From Gammaproteobacteria bacterium HGW-Gammaproteobacteria-15 (lineage in GTDB: Bacteria > Pseudomonadota > Gammaproteobacteria > Enterobacterales > Alteromonadaceae), in the NCBI GenBank assembly GCA_002840125.1, contig PGZF01000006.1, forward strand, positions 124,001 to 188,000: a DNA stretch of 64,000 bases, in the 5' to 3' direction. The notes beneath the pieces are model-generated. The model made no database searches and was not told the DNA's origin. It saw nothing but the letters and a program-made list of their open reading frames with translations. Below are positions 1-6,859 of this stretch, piece by piece (position 1 is the first letter of the stretch; each line of letters opens with the position of its first letter). The position numbers and the translations under genes were made by a program.

Positions 1-475
1 TCAACCCAGGCCAAGGCTCATCACCGGCATAAATCCAGCCTTTGCAGGTGCCGCGCTTCTCACTGCAGGCGTGGGTTAATTCGATACAAGCATCAATGCG
101 TTTCCCTGCATTCAGGTGCTTAAGCAGCGTGCTGCTGCGAAAATTAGCGGCGCCAACGTTGTAATGGAAAGATAAGTAAGCAACGTATTCCGGCTCGCTC
201 AGTTCAACTTTAACGGCCTGCCGTAACTGCCGATCATGCTCTTGCAAATCAGCCGCAAACATTTCAGCGCATTCGTCTTCTGTATTCTGCTGGCCAACAA
301 CCATGCCGGGCTTTACGCTGCCATAACACGCTGTTGGTATACCAATAGGATCCGCATGAACGGCCAGCTTAGCCGGATCAGTAGTATTGTTTTCGTGCGG
401 AGCAATAAACACACCAGCCACTACCATTGCGGCAGACAAGCCCAGCGCTGATAGTTTGGCGGCTATGTTTTTCAT
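1..475 (-). CDS. Phage lysozyme (GH24, SAR-endolysin type), partial
   Basis: Peptidoglycan-cleaving endolysin for host lysis. Reading leftward from ATG at 475, 158 residues are visible and the frame runs off the left edge without a stop. The N-terminus (two Lys, then a weakly hydrophobic Ala/Gly/Ser-rich stretch, residues about 8-25) looks like a signal-anchor-release segment, which would let the enzyme use the Sec system. The core shows the family block DPIGIPTACYG (residues 42-52), the FHYNVGAANFRSSTLL block and the C-terminal GWIYAGDEPWPGL block, as in R21/P2-type lysozymes. Odd: the canonical Glu nine residues before the catalytic Asp (D42) is replaced by Asp (D33); T48 is kept. It lies just after two terminators and a Q-like gene, the usual start of a late operon. 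No holin is visible here. Confidence 0.85.
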   Translation of the reverse strand, partial: MKNIAAKLSALGLSAAMVVAGVFIAPHENNTTDPAKLAVHADPIGIPTACYGSVKPGMVVGQQNTEDECAEMFAADLQEHDRQLRQAVKVELSEPEYVAYLSFHYNVGAANFRSSTLLKHLNAGKRIDACIELTHACSEKRGTCKGWIYAGDEPWPGL

Positions 476-485
476 CGTTTAACCC

Positions 486-516
486 AATAAAAAACCCCAG
501 CTGGGTGGCTGGGGTT
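486..516 (-). terminator. Leftward intrinsic terminator before the lysozyme
   Basis: Nine-base-pair stem AACCCCAGC / GCTGGGGTT (493-501 with 508-516), six-base loop, followed on the minus strand by a T-rich run (complement of 486-494). It sits 10 bases upstream of the lysozyme start, so leftward transcription must pass it to reach the late genes. This fits control by antitermination. Confidence 0.7.
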
Positions 517-592
517 AAGTGGCATGCGCTTTATCAGTAAACATGGAAGTTACAGCTCGTGCAACTGTAGCTAAAAGTAGCTGATTTCAGAG

Positions 593-618
593 GCAAAAAA
601 CACGCAGAAAACTGCGGG
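593..618 (-). terminator. Leftward intrinsic terminator after the Q-like gene
   Basis: Stem CGCAG / CTGCG (603-607 with 612-616) with AAAA loop, followed on the minus strand by TG and a six-T run (complement of 595-600). It is 26 bases after the stop of the Q-like gene and, together with the 486-516 hairpin, would stop unmodified polymerase before the lysis genes. Confidence 0.6.
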
Positions 619-643
619 TTTGAAAATATTTTTAAATTATTTG

Positions 644-1045
644 CTAAACCAACGCCAATAACTGCGCTTGTGCGTGCATTAACGCCACGCGCTGCAGCCC
701 TACTAACTGCTGCTGCTTTATATACCGCCGTGTAATTGCAGCGCGTTGTAACTCGCGGCTCAAATGCCGGCGGTTTACATTAACGTCATCCAGTTGTGCA
801 ACGCAGGTGTCTATGCTGGCTACCCACTGCGGTACATAAAGCTGATCGGCCTGGTGGCTAAACAGGTGTTTGTCAGAGCTGGCCCAAATACCCGTGCGCA
901 TAACCTGGCAGCAACGCTCTGTTACGCTGGTCCTGGCATAGCCCTGTAGCGCTTCACGCTCAGCCCAAAATCGGCCCCAGGTAACCAGTAGTTTATCAAG
1001 CTCTTTAATCTTCAACTGCAGCACCCCGCGCAACGGTAATTGCAT
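644..1045 (-). CDS. Putative phage late-gene antiterminator (Q-like)
   Basis: 133 residues from the ATG at 1045; alternative starts GTG (1024) or TTG (1015) would reduce the 41-base overlap with the upstream HTH gene. The segment around residues 20-50 (TWGRFWAEREALQGYA...) loosely resembles the aromatic/arginine-rich N-terminal part of phage antitermination Q proteins; the C-terminal half is Arg/Gln-rich and helical with the pattern of a degenerate HTH. The family call rests mostly on position: last gene of the leftward early operon, followed at once by two intrinsic terminators and then the lysozyme. A possible promoter (TTGGTT, 17 bases, ATATTT on the minus strand) overlaps its stop codon, as lambda pR' follows Q. 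Confidence 0.5.
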   Translation of the reverse strand: MQLPLRGVLQLKIKELDKLLVTWGRFWAEREALQGYARTSVTERCCQVMRTGIWASSDKHLFSHQADQLYVPQWVASIDTCVAQLDDVNVNRRHLSRELQRAAITRRYIKQQQLVGLQRVALMHAQAQLLALV

Positions 1046-1250
1046 CTACCAATTCAATTTTAAAAACACATTCACAAATTGCCATTACATGGCCAAAATC
1101 CGGATCTGTCTTCATGGACTCCCAGCTCTGATATGTGCGTAATGAGATACACATCATTTCAGCCACCCTCTCTTGCGTGTAGCCTTTACGCTCCCGGTTC
1201 TTCCGCAGGATATTACCGCCGTGCATCCACTCCGGGGTGCCTGGTATCAT
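1005..1250 (-). CDS. XRE-like HTH phage protein
   Basis: 81 residues. ATG at 1250 directly follows the stop of the RuvC-like gene and is preceded by GGGGTG as ribosome site. Residues about 12-50 form a helix-turn-helix of the XRE/Cro type (LRKNRERKGYTQERVAEMM, then ISLRTYQSWE). Short C-terminal helix. Likely a small DNA-binding regulator encoded between the resolvase and the Q-like gene; its target cannot be told. Related phage proteins are usually annotated only as helix-turn-helix transcriptional regulators. Confidence 0.65.
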   Translation of the reverse strand: MIPGTPEWMHGGNILRKNRERKGYTQERVAEMMCISLRTYQSWESMKTDPDFGHVMAICECVFKIELVDAITVARGAAVED

Positions 1251-1718
1251 TTACACCCCGTACAAAGCAATTAATGCCGCATCGCGGCAATCTTCATTGC
1301 TGCGGGCATTCCAGCCAGTCAGCGTATTAAAGTAAGCCGCATCTTTCTTGCAGCGGGCTTTGTGGCCACCAGTCAGAGGCCGGCACGGCTGCACGTTAAA
1401 GCCCGCGTCTTTAAGCAGCTCCATTATCAGTGTGGCCACAGCTTTAACTTTGCCTACGTCCTGGCTAATTTTGCGCATCGTTGCAATGCGCTGCGCCTGG
1501 GTAAGCTTCTTGTTTAGCACCCGGGGGAATGTTGGCTTAAGCAAGTTCGGGTCTTCCATTTTTATCAGGATCCGGCCCTCAACTTTCGCCGCCTGCAAGT
1601 GCATAAAATCAACGAGGCCAGATAGCTTAACCTTGCTCAATTCTGCGATTACCCGGCTGTCAGTAGTTACAGCAACACCGCTGGCGCTCAGGTCGGGATC
1701 AATACCGATGATTAGCAT
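1251..1718 (-). CDS. RuvC-like phage Holliday-junction resolvase
   Basis: 155 residues, RNase-H-fold nuclease. The N-terminus IIGIDPDLSASGVAV (residues 3-17) is the first beta-hairpin with the first catalytic Asp; an acidic residue in IKMEDPNL (about 53-60) is a plausible second one, and the C-terminus ends with ARSNEDCRDAALIALYG, matching the last acidic helix (E/D with D, then DA-A-A). A Lys/Arg-rich GGHKARCKKDAAY block is also typical. Overlaps the upstream gene by 7 bases, so it is translationally coupled. In phages such enzymes resolve branched DNA before packaging. Length (155) is close to bacterial RuvC (about 170). Confidence 0.8.
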   Translation of the reverse strand: MLIIGIDPDLSASGVAVTTDSRVIAELSKVKLSGLVDFMHLQAAKVEGRILIKMEDPNLLKPTFPRVLNKKLTQAQRIATMRKISQDVGKVKAVATLIMELLKDAGFNVQPCRPLTGGHKARCKKDAAYFNTLTGWNARSNEDCRDAALIALYGV

Positions 1719-2002
1719 AAATCACCCCACTCTGATAAAGGCGGCACATAAAAACCATACTCGATACCTTTTAGATAAGGCACTGACTTGCCATAGCGGG
1801 GTCTGGCCATGATCACGCCATCAGTACCCCAAAGCGATTCAGGAATATGGCAGTGCTCGGCAAAGTAACTAAGCCAGTTTTCGTAAGCTATATTCATCAT
1901 CTGGACCACGCTTTGACTGGATGAAGATATCGGCGCTGAAGGCTCATTAAAACCCAAGCCAAGCGCAGAGCGAACAGCTAAATAAAGTGTTCTAAATCTC
2001 AC
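1712..2002 (-). CDS. Phage hypothetical protein
   Basis: 96 residues, GTG start at 2002 preceded by GAAGGGG at good spacing. No recognised family. The N-terminal third is basic and the C-terminal half has an aromatic-rich stretch (YGKSVPYLKGIEYGFYVPPLSEW). Not a membrane protein. Its stop overlaps the start of the RuvC-like gene (ATG within the last codons), so the two are probably co-translated. Function unknown. Confidence 0.6.
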   Translation of the reverse strand: MRFRTLYLAVRSALGLGFNEPSAPISSSSQSVVQMMNIAYENWLSYFAEHCHIPESLWGTDGVIMARPRYGKSVPYLKGIEYGFYVPPLSEWGDLC

Positions 2003-2071
2003 TAAAAGCCCCTTCTGCGGTTTCCATATTGTAAAACTCCCAATTACGCTACAGCCCTTTAAATATATGGC

Positions 2072-3268
2072 TTACGCTGCACCCTGATTATTCTCAATGC
2101 CTGCATGGTGCCTGCACGCAAAACGTTCTTTTAACCAGTGGTGGTACTGCGTTAATGCCGCATGTTTAACGTCCAATGCATCCGCTTTTATGTACACGGC
2201 ATCCAGTCCTTTTTGCTTGTGGTTAAGCAGACGCTCTGATACCCAGTAATCAATACCAATCGTGGCCCAGCTGCTGCGGGCGAATTTTCGTAAATCGTGT
2301 GCGCTGAACTTGCCTTTGCTGGCGTTGCGGATCAGCTTGTCGGCTTCACTTTCACTGGGGCAATCAGTCTGGCCGAACACCCAAGCGCCCGTATAAAGCT
2401 GCATCAGCTCTTGCAGTATGGGTTTTGCATCATCTGTAATGGGCAGAATGTGTGGCGCGCCGGTTTTCGTTAGTTTGCCGGGTATCGTTATTTGCCTGGC
2501 GTCGAAATCCACATATTCCCAGCGTAATTGGCGGGTTTCACCAATACGGGTAGCAAACATCAGCATAAACAGCAGCAAGCCTTTAACAGGCTGAAGCAGT
2601 GGTGATATCAGGTGCTGTGCACGGCCAGCGTCACTTACCAGCAGCTTGCCCGGCTTGGGTATAATCTGTTTTTGTATATGGTCCCTAAACTTCATCCCGG
2701 CCATAGGGTTTAATGCAACCAGCCCCAGTTCACTGGCACTGGCAAAGGCACGCTTAAGCACCGAGTAGTACAACCGAATGGTAGAGGGCTGCAGGCCTTC
2801 AGCTTGCAGCGGTAACATCAACTTATCGTCTATAACCGCCTTATCCAGTGCAGCAATAGCCACAGAGCCCAATAGCGGCAGCAAGTGGCGCTTAATCGCA
2901 CTAACCACCCCTTTACGCCGGCTGGCACTTTTAACCGCTTCGCGTTGTATCCGGCCTAAATACCATTGCAGCATCTGGCCTACCGTTACAAACTGGCTGC
3001 TTTGCACCTCAGCACCGGTACCCAGCTTTTTCAGCATGTCAGGCACAATGCTCTGCACATCTTTGGTCTTCAGCACTGGCCAGTAACCTAAACGGTGCCG
3101 CTTTTTATCTCTGCGTTTGTATTGCACCAGATACCAGGTGCCCTTATCACGGGCTTTATGAAAGCGCAGCACAATCGGAGATTTATGATCGCGCAGCTCA
3201 CCCACTTCCACATCAGCAGAGTGGCGTGTAATAGCAGCGTCAGATATCACCAGTGCTACGCTTTTCAT
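2072..3268 (-). CDS. Tyrosine recombinase / phage integrase
   Basis: 398 residues from ATG 3268 (one codon inside an in-frame TTG at 3271). Layout: N-terminal DUF4102-like/arm-binding part (about 20-90), SAM-like core-binding domain (about 95-195), catalytic domain (about 210-385). Catalytic residues visible: Arg in ATRIGETRQLRW, HxxR in HDLRKFARSSW, His in LLNHKQKG, and Tyr in LDAVYIK. It should integrate and excise the phage at the tRNA-like site near 18.77 kb. Unusual placement: it is the seventh or so gene of the leftward replication/lysis operon, about 15.5 kb from the presumed attachment site, and not at a prophage end. It overlaps the small upstream gene by a few bases. Confidence 0.93.
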   Translation of the reverse strand: MKSVALVISDAAITRHSADVEVGELRDHKSPIVLRFHKARDKGTWYLVQYKRRDKKRHRLGYWPVLKTKDVQSIVPDMLKKLGTGAEVQSSQFVTVGQMLQWYLGRIQREAVKSASRRKGVVSAIKRHLLPLLGSVAIAALDKAVIDDKLMLPLQAEGLQPSTIRLYYSVLKRAFASASELGLVALNPMAGMKFRDHIQKQIIPKPGKLLVSDAGRAQHLISPLLQPVKGLLLFMLMFATRIGETRQLRWEYVDFDARQITIPGKLTKTGAPHILPITDDAKPILQELMQLYTGAWVFGQTDCPSESEADKLIRNASKGKFSAHDLRKFARSSWATIGIDYWVSERLLNHKQKGLDAVYIKADALDVKHAALTQYHHWLKERFACRHHAGIENNQGAA

Positions 3269-3477
3269 CAAGGCCCCATCACTATCGGTTTAGCAGCAAA
3301 GGCCTTAACGTTTTCAAGGTGATCAGCAATAACAAGCAATTCATTGCCCGCAAGCTCTGCCGGCCTAAATTCAGTTTGCGGATCCTTTGGCGCTTCATGC
3401 AGCGTAATGCCACCAGCTTTACGCAGGTGGTTAATGGCTTCCTGAATGTGGTATTGCACTTCCTGTTTATGCGGCAT
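3268..3477 (-). CDS. Small phage hypothetical protein
   Basis: 69 residues, ATG at 3477 preceded by AAAGAAGGTAAAACCA on the coding strand (AAGG site). No known domain; N-terminal half predicted helical (QEAINHLRKAGG). Stop overlaps the integrase start and the start overlaps the end of the broken gene upstream, so the whole block is a compact translationally coupled unit. Function unknown. Confidence 0.6.
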   Translation of the reverse strand: MPHKQEVQYHIQEAINHLRKAGGITLHEAPKDPQTEFRPAELAGNELLVIADHLENVKAFAAKPIVMGP

Positions 3478-3718
3478 TGGTTTTACCTTCTTTTAATTGT
3501 GCTATCGCATCGTTAAGCGCCTGGCGGTGCAGTTCGCGCTGGGTTTGGCTCATTTCGTTCAGCCGTTTGTTAATATCCAGCCGCGTCATTTGCCCGTTAC
3601 GTTTTTGATGCAACCAAAAATGCGCCAGCGTTTTAGCAGCGGCATAGTCCTGTTATTCGCGGCTGCGGGTGCACAGGTTGTAATCACCGTTTAGCGGCGG
3701 GTTCTGTAATCCGGCCAT
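3467..3718 (-). pseudogene. Small phage gene interrupted by an in-frame TAA
   Basis: A continuous frame from ATG 3718 (inside the 3' end of the DnaC-like gene) to TAA at 3467-3469 would encode 83 codons, but codon 22 is TAA (3653-3655). The first part reads MAGLQNPPLNGDYNLCTRSRE, the second part QDYAAAKTLAHFWLHQ and then KRNGQMTRLDINKRLNEM. The two halves make one coherent helical protein of the kind often found just after dnaC in phages. A 40-residue product could restart at the internal ATG (3586-3584). Nonsense mutation, readthrough or a sequencing error are all possible. Neither half was long enough to appear as an ordinary gene call. Confidence 0.6.
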
Positions 3719-4437
3719 TTGCATTCCACCAAATAATTGCTTGGTACCAGGCGGCTTACAATGCGCTCGCCCAGGTGAGCCATTAACTCTTCAGCACTCA
3801 AATTGCTTAGCAAAATGGTGCCCTTACCACCCGTAACACGTTTATCAATTACGGTATTAATAAGCTTGCCGTCATAGTCCTGCGTGCTGCCCAGCTCTAT
3901 TTCATCCAACACAAGCAAGTCAAAACTAGCAAAGCTACTGATCACTTTATCTTCAGTTAACGGGCTGTCATGGCGGCGGGCGGCGCGAATCTTCATCTGC
4001 AGTTCAAGGGCAGTGGCCACTACCGCGCTTTTCCCGCTGGCAATAAGGGCATTACAAATGGCACTGGCCATATGGTTTTTACCTGTACCGGTAGTGCCGC
4101 AAAACATCATGTTGCGCTTAGATAGTATCTGGCCAAATTCGGCCAGGTAACGGCGGCATTTATCAACTGCGGCTTGCTGGCCGTCGTGGCTAATTACGTA
4201 GTTTTCCAGGGTGGCAGTAAGGTAAATTTCCTGCACGCCGCTGCGGTCCATTAAGTGGCGTATAAAGCGCTCGTTACGCTCCCGCGCTATTTGCGCCTGT
4301 TGGCGGTGAAACTCGGCCCGCTCTTCGCGCTGCTTAAATTCGTCGTAATGCTGCGGATCAAACGCCTTACGTGGCGCCAGCTTATCTACCTTGTCCAGAA
4401 TGCTTTTAGGCAGTGCTGCCAGTGTATTTTTAAGCAT
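3691..4437 (-). CDS. DnaC-like replicative helicase loader
   Basis: 248 residues, the usual size for DnaC (245). AAA+ ATPase: Walker A GTTGTGKNH (about 114-122, with the DnaC-type KNH ending), Walker B LLVLDEIE (about 173-180), and a sensor-like IVSRL region near the C-terminus. N-terminal charged helical part (about 20-65) corresponds to the DnaB-binding region. Start TGATG overlap with the O-protein stop gives coupling. Role: loads host DnaB at the phage origin together with the O protein encoded just upstream. Confidence 0.93.
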   Translation of the reverse strand: MLKNTLAALPKSILDKVDKLAPRKAFDPQHYDEFKQREERAEFHRQQAQIARERNERFIRHLMDRSGVQEIYLTATLENYVISHDGQQAAVDKCRRYLAEFGQILSKRNMMFCGTTGTGKNHMASAICNALIASGKSAVVATALELQMKIRAARRHDSPLTEDKVISSFASFDLLVLDEIELGSTQDYDGKLINTVIDKRVTGGKGTILLSNLSAEELMAHLGERIVSRLVPSNYLVECKWPDYRTRR

Positions 4438-5417
4438 CAGTTCATCCCCCCATGTTCACGCGCCAGCTGGGCCATATCAGCAGCAGTTAACGGTTGGCCA
4501 TTGGCGCCAAGGCTAATTCCGGTTTGCGAGTTATTCAGGCCGCTGTTTTTACGCTCAGAATGCATTACCGCCAGCTTGCCCCAGCTCTTGCGCAGCGCTG
4601 CCGGGCTGTGAATGGTGGTTTTCCAAAATTTATCGGTATGAGCCAGCGCAAACAGCGAAACCATATGCCGGGGAACTCGCCGCTCTTGCGTTCGCATTAT
4701 CCGAATTTCGTTAGCCCAGGTTGCCAAGGCTGGCTGGCGGAAATGTTCACCCAGGGTGGTTTTCAAAATGGCAGCCATTTGGTTGGCAACATCCAAATCT
4801 TCAGCAGTACCCCAGTTCTTACCTTTTTGAATGGCCGCATCATTTTTTAAAGCGGTGTCGTCGTCCGAAGGCGGCGACGTAATACTTTGTCTTTGGTTAG
4901 TTGTCTTTGGTAGGTTGTCTTTGGTGCTGGTGCATTTGCTCCGTTCTTCCGGTGCATTTGCTCCACCTTGTTGGAGCATTTGCTCCGTATTGTTGGTGCA
5001 TTTGCTCCGTCGGTGCATTTGCTCCGCCCCCTTGCGCATATTCGCGGCTTTACTGGTCTTTATCACCCATTCGCTTACTACCTTATTCACGGCCACCAAC
5101 TTCATAATGCCGCTTTTTTCGCAGGTTATAATGTTGCGGTCGGTTAGTACCTGCAAGGCATCACGCACGGCTTTTTCGCTTATGCCGGTAAGCTCAACCA
5201 GGTACGTATTTGTAACCCTGTCCTGTTTTTTGTTATAGCCGTAGGTGCTGCGAATAATGGCGTTTAATACCTGAAATTGGCTACCAGAAATATCAAGCTG
5301 ACAAAGCTGATCCTGAATGGCATTGGCCGTGCGCGTAAAACCATCATCAGTATCGGCAATCACATGCGGCCCCCTGTTGCGTACAGCGTTAAAATCAACT
5401 AAATTATTGGCTGTCAT
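4437..5417 (-). CDS. Phage replication protein O-like, origin-binding
   Basis: 326 residues from ATG 5417 (AGGTAAG ribosome site). The N-terminal winged-helix domain (about 20-105: FTRTANAIQDQLCQL, then FQVLNAIIRSTYGYNKK) matches phage replication protein O. The middle (about 120-200) is low-complexity and is encoded by the iteron DNA; the C-terminal domain (about 215-310) should contact the helicase loader. An in-frame upstream ATG at 5519 adds 34 basic residues, but its ribosome site is too close, so the shorter start is preferred. Operon partner of the DnaC-like gene. As in lambda, the gene carries its own origin (4887-5025). Confidence 0.88.
   Translation of the reverse strand: MTANNLVDFNAVRNRGPHVIADTDDGFTRTANAIQDQLCQLDISGSQFQVLNAIIRSTYGYNKKQDRVTNTYLVELTGISEKAVRDALQVLTDRNIITCEKSGIMKLVAVNKVVSEWVIKTSKAANMRKGAEQMHRRSKCTNNTEQMLQQGGANAPEERSKCTSTKDNLPKTTNQRQSITSPPSDDDTALKNDAAIQKGKNWGTAEDLDVANQMAAILKTTLGEHFRQPALATWANEIRIMRTQERRVPRHMVSLFALAHTDKFWKTTIHSPAALRKSWGKLAVMHSERKNSGLNNSQTGISLGANGQPLTAADMAQLAREHGGMN
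4887..4925. repeat. Three 14-base tandem repeats beside the iterons
   Basis: TTGTCTTTGGT occurs at 4887-4897, 4901-4911 and 4915-4925, a strict 14-base period, ending four bases before the first iteron. The repeat unit differs from the iteron and is encoded as KDNLPKTTNQRQ in the O protein. It may be a second protein-binding array or the duplex-opening part of the origin. Confidence 0.65.
4929..5025. repeat. Iteron array, probable phage replication origin
   Basis: Five copies of the 14-mer GGTGCATTTGCTCC start at 4929, 4951, 4973, 4995 and 5012 (third copy GGAGCATTTGCTCC). The first four are spaced exactly 22 bases, about two helical turns; the last step is 17. The third copy is nearly a perfect palindrome. 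They lie inside the O gene, as lambda iterons do, and should be the binding sites of the O protein's winged-helix domain. Confidence 0.8.
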
Positions 5418-5445
5418 TTGCTTACCTATTTTAAGTTTATGACCG

Positions 5446-5566
5446 GCCCGCTCTGATCCAGCGGGCTTTCTTTTGCGCCTTGCAAAACCAACCAGGCGCA
5501 CTATATTTTTAAATGACATTCATCCTTAAATGTCCGTTGTACTGCCCCGCCCTCATCAAGCGGGGC
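5446..5566 (+). terminator. Two rightward terminator-like hairpins in the O leader
   Basis: Hairpin 1: GCCCGCT / AGCGGGC (5446-5452 with 5460-5466) followed by TTTCTTTT. Hairpin 2: GCCCCGC / GCGGGGC (5544-5550 with 5560-5566) followed by TTTTATTT. Both have their T-runs on the plus strand, opposite to the operon. They could end antisense transcripts coming out of the origin/O region. The rest of 5418-5783 shows no gene with supporting evidence. Confidence 0.45.
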
Positions 5567-5783
5567 TTTTATTTATCTGCGGTGGCCAGTACGCTACCAC
5601 TGGCTGCCCCGTCGGGTGTGCCTTACACGCCAGGGCAAATTGGCCCATCCGGCCGGCATCATGCCAACCAACGCACCTTAACCGGTACGACACGCTTTCG
5701 CGCTTATCACACTGCCTGGCTACAGGCTTCACCGCATTCGGCTGGTAACTGCATCAATTAACAGTCGAATAAGGCAACGAGAC

Positions 5784-6017
5784 TTAATTGCTATATTCGT
5801 GCTTTAATAACCGACAGGTAATAACTGCCAGCACTATCTGAAAAATAATCAACAACAAAAGCGCGGTATCATCTGTGATAAAAGTCACTAAAAAACAGTT
5901 AGCAAAAACCAAAACTTCGCAAAGTCTTCTGATCTTCCGCAAGCGGTGGTTTCTTTTCGCGGCAGTTTTTAAGCTTTGGCCGGCTTTCTTTTCGTTGCTG
6001 TGGTCAGCTATTTTCAT
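5784..6017 (-). CDS. Small two-helix membrane protein, phage
   Basis: 77 residues from ATG 6017, preceded by AGGTAAAAAG at proper distance (a longer TTG start at 6107 is less likely). Basic soluble N-terminal part (about 1-35), then two hydrophobic segments (about 36-50 and 53-70) and a short charged tail. A plus-strand frame of 100 codons (5875-6177) covers the same DNA and is also hydrophobic, but has only GTG and no ribosome site. Small membrane proteins next to replication genes in phages often act in exclusion; nothing here proves that. Confidence 0.45.
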   Translation of the reverse strand: MKIADHSNEKKAGQSLKTAAKRNHRLRKIRRLCEVLVFANCFLVTFITDDTALLLLIIFQIVLAVITCRLLKHEYSN

Positions 6018-6103
6018 GGCGTTCTTTTTACCTGCTGATATTGATCCGTTGAAAATCCTATCTATGGTTGTCGCGTTCGTTTCGGCTTTGTGTATAACAG
6101 CTC

Positions 6104-6388
6104 TCAAGACCGCAACTCACTACTCTCGCTATAAACACAAAGACGAGCTGTTCCAAATGCGACGGCAGATCCGTTAGCGCAAAATATCCGCCTGTTAAGC
6201 TGCTGGCCTTTGTTGCATCCCCCAGAACCCCAGAGGCAAAGGCCAGCCCGTTCTTTCACGGCGTCAACACAAAACAACACCCATGTTGCTTTTCTGCGCC
6301 TTACTGCAGCGCATTGGCGTTGGTGTTTGATATCGGCGTGTTTCCGGCTGATCAGTTCCGGCGCACCGCGCTCAACCCAAGCACACAT
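6104..6388 (-). CDS. Doubtful small basic ORF, phage
   Basis: 94 codons from ATG 6388. Cys/Arg-rich, with FCVDAVKERAG in the middle, a phrase that reminds of phage Ash-type proteins from memory only. No convincing ribosome site. It begins just after one copy of a 22-base repeat that also precedes the next gene upstream. The alternative is that 6180-6470 is a non-coding leader. Confidence 0.25.
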   Translation of the reverse strand: MCAWVERGAPELISRKHADIKHQRQCAAVRRRKATWVLFCVDAVKERAGLCLWGSGGCNKGQQLNRRIFCANGSAVAFGTARLCVYSESSELRS

Positions 6389-6393
6389 TTACA

Positions 6394-6415
6394 AACACCA
6401 ACCCAATACACTACT
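6394..6415. repeat. 22-base direct repeat, copy 1
   Basis: Identical to 6860-6881 (begins AACACCAACCC, ends AATACACTACT). On the minus strand it lies immediately before the 6104-6388 frame; the second copy lies 46 bases before the start of the 6472-6813 gene. The distance and orientation suggest a duplicated leader or regulatory element. Confidence 0.7.
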
Positions 6416-6471
6416 AAAACTGCCGGTTTCCACCGGCGCCACAACCGGGGTGGCTTTTAAAGCGTCTGTGT

Positions 6472-6813
6472 TTAAACCAAGGATTCGGAAAGTAATTTCT
6501 GAAATTTAGATAAGTCTCTCAAGGCTTCACAGCCAGCAACAGCAAGAGACAAATCATTTTCACAGGCTTGCGATACTTCATTTACCAGGTTGTAAGCCTG
6601 CTGTAGCTTTTGCTGTGCACCTGCAATATGAATTATGCCGGCTATTTGCTTAACCCCTTCATCCAGATCTAGCGCCAGCTTCTCAATTTGAAAGCTAAGA
6701 GTTACCAGCTCTGCCGCTTTACGCCATTTAGCTTGGCCTGGATTCATATAAGCCGACAACAACACGCGGTAGCCTTGCAGAGCAGCGTTTATCTCGCTAA
6801 GTTGTTTACTCAT
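6472..6813 (-). CDS. Phage hypothetical helical protein
   Basis: 113 residues from ATG 6813, preceded by GGATGGAGTGG. Almost fully helical with Leu/Ala heptads (INAALQGYRVLLSAY, then QIEKLALDLDEGVKQI), so probably a helical bundle or coiled coil. No membrane segment and no known family. Located in the leftward operon between Cro-proximal genes and the O gene. An upstream copy of the 22-base repeat lies in its leader. Confidence 0.6.
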   Translation of the reverse strand: MSKQLSEINAALQGYRVLLSAYMNPGQAKWRKAAELVTLSFQIEKLALDLDEGVKQIAGIIHIAGAQQKLQQAYNLVNEVSQACENDLSLAVAGCEALRDLSKFQKLLSESLV

Positions 6814-6859
6814 AACCACTCCATCCATCTGTCCAGCGCCAGCGCAACGCTGCCACCTG

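Noticed and set aside
4929..5025. CRISPR array
   Set aside because: Repeats of 14 with 8-base spacers are far too short and lie in the O coding frame; no cas genes.
5418..5519. 34-residue basic extension of the O protein
   Set aside because: Ribosome site is only three bases from ATG 5519; ATG 5417 has normal spacing. Not fully excluded.
5875..6177. Rightward 100-codon hydrophobic frame opposite the small membrane gene
   Set aside because: GTG start without ribosome site; the opposite strand has a proper start and agrees with the operon direction. Kept only as an alternative.
6210..6509. Rightward frame over 6210-6509
   Set aside because: No ribosome site; contains the translated 22-base repeat (HQPNTLL), which occurs in another unrelated frame too.
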